Assembly (NCBI GenBank): GCA_024760905.1
Contig: CM045733.1
Span: forward strand, 64,706,001-64,770,000
Origin: Plotosus lineatus
Lineage: Eukaryota > Chordata > Actinopteri > Siluriformes > Plotosidae
DNA length: 64,000 nt
Direction: 5' to 3'
The notes below the pieces were generated by a model that made no database searches, was not told the origin of the DNA, and saw nothing but the letters and a program-made list of their open reading frames with translations. Positions within the stretch are counted from its first letter, which is position 1. Each line of letters begins with the position of its first letter. Below, one piece after another: positions 58,101 to 64,000 of this stretch. Position numbers and translations under genes: made by a program.

Positions 58101-61100
58101 ATATTATGCACCCTTGAAGGTGAAATATACAAATTATTTCCTAACTTTCTTTTTTTTAAAAAAACTCATTGATTTAAACTTTTCAAATAAATTCTTCCTT
58201 CTTTCATCTTTGCTTCTTGTGCATTAGGCTTTTCCTGGATGCTACTTTTGTGGACATCACTCCAAGATCACATCAGTATTTCATTGCATTACCTCTCCAG
58301 CCGTAAATTTCCTAAGTCCAAACTTTCACTTTCATGCAGGTCTGAAATATCATTGACGTTGAACAGGGTGCTGCTGGTTTTCGTGCAAATGGTTTTCATC
58401 CAGGTGTTTTTTTGCCCAAGTGTTTTTTTCGACCAGGTGTTTTTCGTCCAGATGGTTTTTGCACAGGTGTTTTTCGCCAAGATGGTTTTCGCCCAAATTG
58501 TAGGGACATGTTTTCACTCAACTTTTTTTAAATAATTTTTTAGGGATAGGGTTAGGGGTGAAAACCATCTAGGGTTAGGGTTAAGGACAAAAACCATCTT
58601 GGGTCAGGGTTGGGGTTGAAAACCATCTAGGGTGAGGGTTAGAGTGAGGGGTGAAAACCATCTCGGGTTAGGCTTAGGGGTGAAAAACATCTAGGGTAAG
58701 GGTTATGGGCGAAAACCATCTAGGGTTAGAGTTATGGGTGAAAAGCATCTATGGTTAGGGTTAGTGGGAAAAACATCTAGGGTTAGGGCTAGGGGTGAAA
58801 ACCATCTTGGCGAAAAATACCTGGGCGAAAACCACCTGGGTGAAAACTTCTTTTTCTTTCGGCTGTCTCTTCTACTCTTACTCCAACGACCTTCATGTCC
58901 GCCTTCACCACATCCATAAATCTTCTCTTTGGTCTTCCTCTGGGCCTTCTGCCTGGTAGTTCCAACCTCAGCATCCTACTACCAATATACTCACTATCCC
59001 TCCTCTGTACATGTCCAAACCATCTCAATCTAGCCTCTATGACTTTGTCTCCAAAACATCTAACATGTGCTGTCCCTCTGATGTACTCGTTTCTGATCCT
59101 ACCCATCCTCGTTACTCCCAAAGAGAACCTCAACATTTTCATCTCTGCTACCTCAAGCTCTGACTCCTGTCTTTTCACCAGGGCCACTGTCTCTAAACCA
59201 TACAACATCGCTGGCCTCATCACCGTCTTGTACACTTTTCCCTTCATTCTTGCCGATACCTTCCTATCACACATCACACCGGACACTTTTCTCCATCCAT
59301 TCCAACCTGCCTGCACGCGCTTCTTCACCTCTTTTCCACACTCTCCATTGCTCTGGATTGTTCAGCCTAAGTACTTAAAATCCTCCACCTTCTTTATCTC
59401 TGCTCCCTGTAACCTCATTGTTCCTCTTGGGTCCTTGTCATTCACACACATGTATTCTGTCTTACTGAGGCTAAGCTTCATTCCCCTCCTTTCCAGGGCA
59501 TACCTCCACCTCTCTAGATTTTCCTCCACTTGTTCTCTGCTCTCACTACAGATCACGATGTCATCTGCAAACATCATAGTCCATGGAGATTCTTGTCTAA
59601 CCTCGTCTGTCAGCCTGTCCATCACCATTGCAAACAAGAAGGGGCTGAGAGCTGACCCTTGATGCAGTCCCACCTCCACCTTGAACTCTTCTGTCACACC
59701 GACAGCACACCTCACCACTGCCTTACATCTCTCATACATGTCCTGCACCACTCTAACATACTTGTCTGCCACTCTAGACTTCCTCATACAATACCACAGT
59801 TCTTCTCTCAGCACCCTGTCATATGCTTTCTCCAGATCCAACCTAGGTGAAAACTATATGGGCAAAAAAACATGGAAACTGTTGAACAGACATATTATAC
59901 ATTGCTACTAGTATACTGGGTTCTTCGTGTTCAATTCCCCAAAAAAATTCCTGGGCATTTCTGTGCAGACTTTGCATGTTCTCCCCGTGCTCCCGTGGGT
60001 TTCCTCTGGGTACTCCAGTTTCCTCCCACGGTCGAAAAACATGCACAGTAGGCAAAGTGGCTGTTCAAAATTGCCCCTAGGTTCGCATCGTGCAGAAGAC
60101 AATAGCAAACCACTGCACTATCCTTGCCAAGAAAACCTCCATGAAGATGATAATCAAGGCATTATCCTTCATGGCAGGTCGCCAAGAGTCATCCTACAAA
60201 TAGGAAGGTACCAGACCACACCATATTGGGTTCATACTGTCAAAGAAAGTTGAAACATCCATTTCTGGAGCAGTCTTTGTAGATGTCTGACACCTCTTGT
60301 TGTATTTATGAGCTCGCTACAGGCTTTGTGGTGGGTCGTATCAGTGCAGGAAGATTGTGAGTAAATCATGAGTATCGGTAATTATTTATGGAGGGGAAAA
60401 CAAGCCAGAAGATATTTTGGAAAATGTTGCACACCAAGACGTGTCAGTTTAAGTTTCATATCAAACAGTAAAATCTTTCTATACAAGAAGACTATAAGTT
60501 AACGTCCCTGTTTCCAGCTTTACCTCCCAACACTCTTCTGCAGCAAAGAGTGAGAAGCGAATGGTGATACAGGCCTCGTACTTCTCATTCTTGCTCATTT
60601 TCAAAGCAGAGGCTTGTTATTGGCATCATTACAAACTTATTTATTACAGTTTGGACTTTGCCTTATTGTGTTGCCCAGGAGTGTAACGCTAACTGACAGC
60701 ACGTCATTGAGTCATTCATTTTCTAAGCTACTTCATAATAATTAGGGTTACGATGAGGCTTGTACTCATAGCAGCCGACTCTGGATGAGGGCAGGGTACA
60801 CCCTGAACAGCTCCTCAGCTCCTCGCCTTTGCAGTGTCCTGACATTATGAACCAACAAATAACTGCGTTTATGGTGTTTGTCGAATACCCTTACTCAGAG
60901 CAATTTACGGGTTTTTTTTTGTTTTGTTTTGTTTTGTTTTCCCAAATAACCAGTTTAAGGGCATTGCTCAGGATACAAAGAGCGGCACCTTGCTGACATA
61001 AGGATTGAATCCCTAAGTATTTGTTCAGAAACCACTGAGCCACTCATTTACTCATTCATTTGCTGAACCACTTAATCCTATTGGGTCTCAGAGAGGCTGG

Positions 61101-61936
61101 TGCTATCTCAACCGACACTGAGTAAAGGCAAGGTACACTCTGAACAGCTCACTAGACCATCACTGGGCCAAGACATGGACAACCATTCATCCTCACACCG
61201 AGGTGCAATTAGCCTAACACGAATGTCTTCGGGTGGGCAGGGGTGGTCTAGTGGTATGTGGTATAGGGTGCTGGATTGCTGATCATAAGGTTGGGGGTTC
61301 GAGTCCCACTCTCCACAAGGTTGTCACTGTCCCCCCAGTGCAGCTAACTGGGTTATCAAAGGCCGGCCATGTCTCTCACTGTCTATGGTGAGAGCTTCAT
61401 GTAAAAAAAACATTGCTGACTTTTGACAAGACTAGCTGCACAGCCATCAGCGATGGCCTGGCGAGCTGTCCAGGATGAACTCTGCCCTCGCCCAGAGTCG
61501 GCTGGGATGGGTGCCAGCCTCCCCGCAACCCTAATTAGGATTAAGCAGTTACAGAAAACGAATGCAGAAAATTTGCCCATTAATTTTCACTGTTTCTCCT
61601 TCGGCCTTTCTCTTTGCAGTATAAGCCCGCAGTTGGAGCCGTTATAGAAATCTACTCACAACAAGTTCAGATTTACAAAGCCCAGCTCTACATTCATCCT
61701 CACTTCAGTGGCATCAGGTTTGTGTGTGTATGGAAGAATGCGAGAGAGGTAAATGACAGAGAGATATCTGTATTTGAATCTACGGTAATGTAATCAAGGT
61801 TTCTCAGTACAGGTACGTCCTCTATCACTTCCCCTTCACATCAGCTGTGGTGGGCGTGATTACTAACTTCATGTTCCTCAGCATGATCATCCTGGTTGGT
61901 TTTGTGCAGGACAGCAGCCTGTGGCCACATCTACAT
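51250..61936 (+). CDS. bscl2: Seipin (BSCL2 family), 5' six exons, C-terminus outside window
   Basis: Seipin is an ER membrane protein whose ring oligomers gather neutral lipid and organise lipid-droplet formation. Coding exons are 51250-51497, 55262-55334, 56781-56924, 57053-57187, 61620-61717 and 61813-61936, totalling 822 nt or 274 residues, with all junctions in phase and GT/AG borders. The ATG at 51250 is preceded by an in-frame TGA at 51232. Residues 41-63 form TM1, followed by the family hallmark FYYTFMPTASFISPVHFYYR. Residues 65-241 are the lumenal domain, with an N-glycosylation motif Asn97-Ile-Ser matching human Asn88, and the conserved block LDLEMPESPTNMELGMFLV. Residues 243-264 form TM2. 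The protein is clearly diverged from human seipin, so it may be the teleost paralogue bscl2l rather than bscl2; I cannot decide. The cytosolic tail is not in the window. No GNG3, the usual vertebrate neighbour, was found upstream. Confidence 0.93.
51673..51800 (-). repeat. SINE tail fragment in seipin intron 1
   Basis: Only the shared tail is present, TTCATTTTATGACCCACTTA to GGCCAACGTAGGGC. Confidence 0.7.
51882..52277 (+). repeat. SINE-B with GT array in seipin intron 1
   Basis: Head GGCAGCGTGGTTGCACATTG, B-box-like GGGTCCAATTCCC, and a GT array of about 60 bp (52087-52147) replacing the usual GTGTGAGTG phrase before the tail. Confidence 0.78.
52299..52760 (+). repeat. SINE-A plus separate SINE tail in intron 1
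   Basis: 52299-52598 is a forward SINE-A with a shortened tail. 52660-52760 is another forward tail fragment (CCAGCCTCCCCGCAACCC, then GGATGAAACGATTCAG). Confidence 0.8.
52959..53288 (-). repeat. SINE-A, 10-bp TSD, in seipin intron 1
   Basis: Complement of a full copy. Duplications TGATATTTTT lie at 52949-52958 and 53289-53298. Confidence 0.88.
53491..54085 (+). repeat. Two partial SINE-B copies in intron 1
   Basis: 53491-53705 is a head and body (GGCAGCACGGTGGCGTAGTT). 54010-54085 is a head only (GCGCAGTGGTTAGCATATCC). The sequence 53706-54009 between them shows nothing recognisable. Confidence 0.75.
54354..55101 (-). pseudogene. RTE retrotransposon in seipin intron 1
   Basis: This is the best preserved short copy. 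About 200 residues of the polymerase C-terminal region are open from SLRKSEYMCVNEKDPGG to MDVVKEDMKV, then one frameshift before the tail. It is flanked by perfect 17-bp direct repeats GATATGATTTCTGGTAT (54337-54353 and 55102-55118), showing a recent target-primed insertion, antisense to the host gene. Confidence 0.93.
55262..55334 (+). CDS. bscl2: Seipin exon 2: lumenal domain with N-glycosylation site
   Basis: This 73-nt exon completes Arg83 and encodes up to residue 107. It contains DSVCAFPVANISLQ, aligning with the human segment around Asn88, whose N-glycosylation motif is the site of the dominant motor-neuron disease mutations N88S and S90L. The acceptor follows TTGATTTCC and the donor is GTAACC. 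It is shorter than the human counterpart by a few residues before the Cys. Confidence 0.9.
55753..56009 (+). pseudogene. RTE retrotransposon tail in seipin intron 2
   Basis: An uninterrupted frame runs from KVREARLRWFGHVQRRDSKY to WRQMIRCGDP, then a GAAAAGAAGAAG tail. It is flanked by 12-bp direct repeats GATTGTGCTCCA (55741-55752 and 56010-56021). It lies sense to the host gene. Confidence 0.93.
56440..56680 (+). repeat. Old tRNA-like SINE (family not named)
   Basis: TTTTGAATCCAGG looks like a decayed B box. GAGTCCATGGGAGCTGATTG, GGCGGGAGGCATGGC and GAGATCGCGCTTGCCCTC recur, as I recall, in other fish genomes. The ends could not be fixed. Confidence 0.45.
56781..56924 (+). CDS. bscl2: Seipin exon 3: beta-sandwich core of lumenal domain
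   Basis: This exon has 48 full codons, residues 108-155. The segment LEMPESPTNMELGMFLV is the most conserved stretch of seipins, and MSCYSHDG follows. The acceptor is TTATTATAG. The donor is a weak GTGTGT at 56925, chosen because joining there to exon 4 gives a gap-free alignment with human seipin up to MLHYRS. Confidence 0.88.
57053..57187 (+). CDS. bscl2: Seipin exon 4: lumenal hydrophobic helix
   Basis: This exon has 45 codons, residues 156-200, beginning SMLHYRS and carrying the hydrophobic helix LLQTLETLILFPLMLMG followed by EQKQ. The helix sits at the centre of the seipin ring and contacts neutral lipid. The human Ser165-Ser166 pair is Phe174-Pro175 here (codons TTT CCT). The acceptor is GTGTACTTTAG and the donor GTGAGT. 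Intron 3 before it is only 128 bp. Confidence 0.9.
57284..57480 (+). mobile_element. Fragment of T2-type Tigger element
   Basis: It begins AGTGGAACCAACTTACGAAA and continues with AACAAACGAAAAATCCAGG, matching the left part of T2 (35297) through the GCACGAGTTGCTCTCCC phrase. The right part is missing. Confidence 0.72.
57690..57990 (-). pseudogene. Decayed Tc1 transposase
   Basis: The complement reads SINAEIHITISEQHILQEHP followed by CIFQNRQCK, where active Tc1 transposases have CIFQQDNAK, so the second catalytic Asp has been replaced. It is related to the 10330 copy. Beyond it, 57968-58015 resembles 10329-10372 in direct orientation. Confidence 0.78.
57991..58369. other. Intron 4 sequence without recognised features
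   Basis: Unique sequence apart from the start, 57968-58015, which resembles 10329-10372. Confidence 0.5.
58370..58850. repeat. Telomere-like minisatellite between inverted arms
   Basis: 58545-58795 consists of units of roughly 35 bp combining GGGTTAGGG-type runs with GTGAAAACCATCTAGG. The left arm (58375-58500, GATGGTTTTCGCCCA) and right arm (58795-58848, GGCGAAAAATACCTGGGCG) are inverted complements. The block resumes past the RTE insertion at 59846-59875. Confidence 0.82.
58849..59845 (-). pseudogene. RTE retrotransposon with reverse-transcriptase core
   Basis: The longest RTE copy in the window. The complement encodes MDLEKAYDRV, VGLHQGSALSPFLFA and the catalytic FADD motif of the reverse transcriptase, then the thumb and C-terminal tail. 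A single TGA (59362-59364, Ser in other copies) breaks the frame. Near the 3' end a deletion joins the VGVRVEE region directly to the AERKR tail. Direct repeats GGTGAAAACT (58839-58848 and 59846-59855) flank it. Confidence 0.93.
59930..60095 (+). repeat. SINE-B middle part in intron 4
   Basis: It carries GCATGTTCTCCCCGTGCTCC, TCCTCCCACGGTCGAAAAAC and AATTGCCCCTAGG. The tail differs from the usual one (GTGCAGAAGACAATAGC). Confidence 0.7.
60096..60714. other. Intron 4 sequence without recognised features
   Basis: Unique sequence between SINE fragments. Confidence 0.5.
60715..60835 (-). repeat. SINE tail fragment in intron 4
   Basis: Only the shared tail, TTCATTTTCTAAGCTACTTC to GTACACCCTGAACAGC. 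Confidence 0.68.
60880..61035 (-). repeat. SINE-D-like fragment
   Basis: AAGGGCATTGCTCAGGATAC, GGATTGAATCCCTAAG and AACCACTGAGCC resemble the head half of SINE-D in reverse. A GTTTT array (60912-60940) is inside. Confidence 0.45.
61040..61232 (-). repeat. SINE-B fragment in intron 4
   Basis: Complement of the tail and the first part of the body, ending at AATTAGCCTAACACGAATGT. Confidence 0.7.
61236..61564 (+). repeat. SINE-A next to seipin exon 5
   Basis: Full forward copy with the same TGGTCTAGTGG head subtype as the copy at 17616, but with the standard GGATTAAGCAGTTACAGAAA tail. It ends about 55 bp before exon 5. Confidence 0.88.
61620..61717 (+). CDS. bscl2: Seipin exon 5: end of lumenal domain
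   Basis: This 98-nt exon encodes residues 201-232 and two bases of codon 233. It reads AVIEIYSQQVQIYKAQLYIH, matching the human [21 protein letters not shown] segment. The acceptor TTTCTCTTTGCAG has a strong pyrimidine tract. A SINE-A ends about 55 bp upstream. The donor is GTTTGT. Confidence 0.91.
61813..61936 (+). CDS. bscl2: Seipin exon 6: TM2
   Basis: This exon encodes residues 233-274. RYVLYHFPF leads into TM2 (AVVGVITNFMFLSMIILVGF) and then a short cytosolic WP motif matching the human IWPRHR region but a few residues shorter. The acceptor is CTCAGTACAG. The donor used is GTATGT at 61937, because reading on meets a stop soon after. An earlier donor GTTGGT inside TM2 is possible but would cut the membrane helix. 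Confidence 0.85.
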
Positions 61937-61998
61937 GTATGTAATTATATCATGTTATTTTTCTATGTTTTATTGTTTTAAAGCTATACATGGTGTTC

Positions 61999-62337
61999 AT
62001 CTTTCATTTTCTGAACCACTTAATACTATTATGTTGGTTGGTTCACACCCATCTCAGTATGCTCTGAGCGAGGTACACCCTGAACAACTCAACAACTCGC
62101 CAGGTCATTGCAAGGCATGAAAACACTAATAGAAATCCAATGGCCTACACTTTATGAATGACAGCAATGGTTCTTTTACTGCGTCTCACCACAGACAGTG
62201 AGAAACATAGCCAGCCTTTGATAACCCAGTTGGCTGCATTTGCTGAGGCAGCAGTGACAACCTGATGATAGTGGGGCTTGAACCCCCACCCTTCAGCTCA
62301 GTAAACCAGCACCTTAATCACTAAGTCAACCCTGCTC
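61999..62337 (-). repeat. SINE-A in the intron after exon 6
   Basis: Complement of a diverged full copy, tail TTTCTGAACCACTTAATAC to head CACCTTAATCACTAAGTC. Confidence 0.8.
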
Positions 62338-62681
62338 CTTACAAAGATTATTTAATTCGTATTGATACTTAATATAAATATAAAACTGTTGCTTATTACA
62401 CAGCTGAGGTCATTCGCATAACAAAGATATTTAAATATATACAACGAATACCTTATTTCATTTCCTATTCGAAAGAACAAAAAAACAAACAAACTCTTTA
62501 TTATCCCTGCCTAAAATGATCAGTTGATTCTTGCATTATCAAGAACAATGGTGGCAATGAGAAAGGGAGGTCCGCCAGCTGGCGCCGCACAAGGCGGGTC
62601 GGCTGATTGACTGCTCCAAATTGCTAATAGGTGTGAATTTGTATGGTTGTATGTGCAGTTAAGAAAATGAATGTACATATA
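62338..62681. other. No recognisable exon or repeat downstream of exon 6
   Basis: Checked for the expected seipin C-terminal exon. None was recognised here or in 63819-64000. Confidence 0.5.
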
Positions 62682-62971
62682 CAGGGATCCATCGTTACTT
62701 CGCGCTTCAATTCATGCGACTTCAGTGCATCGTGTTTTTTTTTATTTAAATATTCATTGAAAATTTTTAAAATAAGGAAATTAAGGAAGAATAGGAGAAA
62801 AGTTAAGGGAAATGCCACAAAAACAAGGCCACTTATGCAAAAAAAAAAAAAAAAAAAAACTGATATTATATACACATATACATGTATGTATACGTCAGTC
62901 AGGGGGTTGATGCTACTTCGCGAAATTCGGTGGTTGTTGGGGGGAACTTGGTCTACATTAACCATGGAAAG
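62682..62971 (+). mobile_element. MITE-P copy with internal deletion
   Basis: It begins TA-CAGGGATCCATCGTTACTTC. The middle third is missing after the poly-A tract, and the right end runs into a TA array at AAGTGTATATA, so the terminal GGATCCCTG is lost. Confidence 0.8.
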
Positions 62972-62995
62972 TGTATATATATATATATATATATA

Positions 62996-63573
62996 CAGGG
63001 ATCCCTCGCTACTTCGTGGTTCAATATTCATGTGGCTTCAGTGCATAGTTTTTTTATGAAATAAATAAGTAAATAAATATTTTTAACAATTTTTATTAAA
63101 ATAATAAATATTGATAGAATTAAAAAATAAAAAAATTAAGGAAGAATAAGTGGAAAAGTTAAGGAAAATGCCACAAAAACAAGGCAAATTAAGCAAAAAA
63201 AAAACAACAAAAAAAAAACAAATGCACAAAAAAACCAACCCAAAATGCTCCATCAAAACTACTTACATTGTTGCATCTGTGTGTGCACGTGCATCTGCGG
63301 GTGTGCCTATGTATGTGTGTCATCTTCTTCTCATGTAATACCATCTATATGTGTGTGTATTTATATTTTATTTACATCTTATGTTATTTTTTAATGTTTA
63401 ATTGTTATTATAAGCATTTATAGCATTGACTATGTATTTATTGACATTATATACACATATACATGTACATATACTTCAGTCAGGGGGCGTAGGGGGGTGA
63501 TCCTACTTCATGGATTTCGATGGTCGCGTGGGGATCTCGTTCTCAATTAACTGCGGAAAGTGAGGGATCTTGG
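62996..63573 (+). mobile_element. MITE-P copy
   Basis: It begins TA-CAGGGATCCCTCGCTACTTC directly after the TA array and ends AAGTGAGGGATCTTGG, a mutated end. The interior carries the CATCTTCTTCTCATG insertion also present in the copy at 39361, so these two belong to one subfamily. Confidence 0.85.
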
Positions 63574-63594
63574 TGTTTGGTGTGTATGTGTGTA

Positions 63595-63598
63595 TATA

Positions 63599-63675
<77 letters not shown>
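63595..63675. repeat. TA then GA array
   Basis: TA to 63648, then GA. TA and AC arrays resume at 63823-63930. Confidence 0.95.
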
Positions 63676-63679
<4 letters not shown>

Positions 63680-63736
63680 TTCTGAGTAGATCCTTCCGTA
63701 GGAGAGTGCTCAATACTTTTTGGTAGAGCAAATAAA

Positions 63737-63816
63737 CAAAAATAAAAGGACAGGACAAAGACCACCAGTGATAAATGGAGTTTCAATAGAAAGTCTTTGT
63801 CCTGTCCTTTTATTTT

Positions 63817-63818
<2 letters not shown>
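63737..63818. repeat. Perfect 26-bp inverted repeat with 30-nt loop
   Basis: The left arm begins CAAAAATAAAAGGACAGGAC and the right arm (63793-63818) is its exact complement ending TTTTATTTTTG. It is followed by TA and AC arrays. A related module lies at 18389-18430. Confidence 0.85.
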
Positions 63819-63909
<91 letters not shown>

Positions 63910-64000
63910 GTATATATATATATATATATTTGCACTTACAGCATGTACATCTACATTGATATAACAATACAACACCCCCTGAACCCCTATAGACACTAAA

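Larger units (their letters stand above)
57188..61619 (+). other. bscl2: Seipin intron 4 (4.4 kb)
   Basis: It contains a Tigger-like fragment (57284-57480), a decayed Tc1 transposase on the minus strand (57690-57990), the inverted-arm minisatellite (58370-58850), an RTE copy (58849-59845), SINE-B pieces and a SINE-A just before exon 5. No coding exon is missing between exons 4 and 5, since the protein alignment is continuous. Confidence 0.8.

Noticed and set aside
58545..58795. True telomere
   Set aside because: TTAGGG runs are short, degenerate and interleaved with GAAAACC units, and coding exons lie on both sides.
61937..64000. C-terminal seipin exon
   Set aside because: I looked for a frame resembling the human cytosolic tail after TM2 and found none. 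That tail is poorly conserved, so absence is not proven.

Overview
The window looks like intergenic and intronic DNA from a teleost fish. It has one confidently recognised vertebrate gene, a partial seipin (bscl2 family), and the rest is densely packed with fish-type transposable elements and microsatellites. The teleost call rests on Rex3 and Expander-like RTE retrotransposons, Mermaid/DANA-like and other tRNA-derived SINEs ending in TGAATGAA-type tails, Tc1 and Tigger/pogo transposon debris, and long AC, TA, GATA and GACA arrays. I see no bacterial genes, rRNA, CRISPR array or intact tRNA gene. SINE-A, -B, -C, -D, MITE-P, X and T are working names used only here.

Layout. From 1 to about 51200 there is no gene I can name. 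The region is a patchwork of SINE-A and SINE-B copies on both strands, RTE tails (238, 4118, 5155, 16822), a ZBED-like hAT transposase remnant (14752-15380), a LINE carrying an RTE and a SINE inserted inside it (16788-18240), a Tc1 copy broken by several insertions (24172-26505), Tigger-type elements (27858-28986, 35297-36146, 41785-42573), an 1.86-kb Rex3 copy (29704-31567) and many 0.5-kb MITE-P copies with TA target sites. One minus-strand open frame at 40955-41205, preceded by a good splice acceptor, could be an exon of an unrecognised gene.

From 51250 to 61936 six plus-strand exons with consensus splice sites encode the first 274 residues of a seipin: TM1, the whole lumenal domain and TM2. 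Every junction is in phase. The C-terminal exon(s) should lie beyond 64000 or are too short to recognise. Introns 1, 2 and 4 are expanded by RTE, SINE and satellite insertions, three of the RTE copies having clear 10-17 bp target-site duplications. A SINE-A ends about 55 bp before exon 5.

Seipin forms ER ring oligomers at lipid-droplet assembly sites. This copy keeps the N-glycosylation motif and overall domain order, but replaces the Ser-Ser pair of the lumenal hydrophobic helix, known in human seipin as a triacylglycerol-contact site, by Phe-Pro.

The most unusual non-gene signals are: (i) a SINE family that occurs with two unrelated 3' tails; (ii) a SINE-B/Rex3 chimera; (iii) a MITE inserted into an inverted copy of itself; (iv) a cluster of TTCCG motifs; (v) inverted GAAAACC-type arms flanking a telomere-like minisatellite; and (vi) a perfect 26-bp hairpin module beside TA/CA arrays whose 20-bp partner occurs inverted at another locus.
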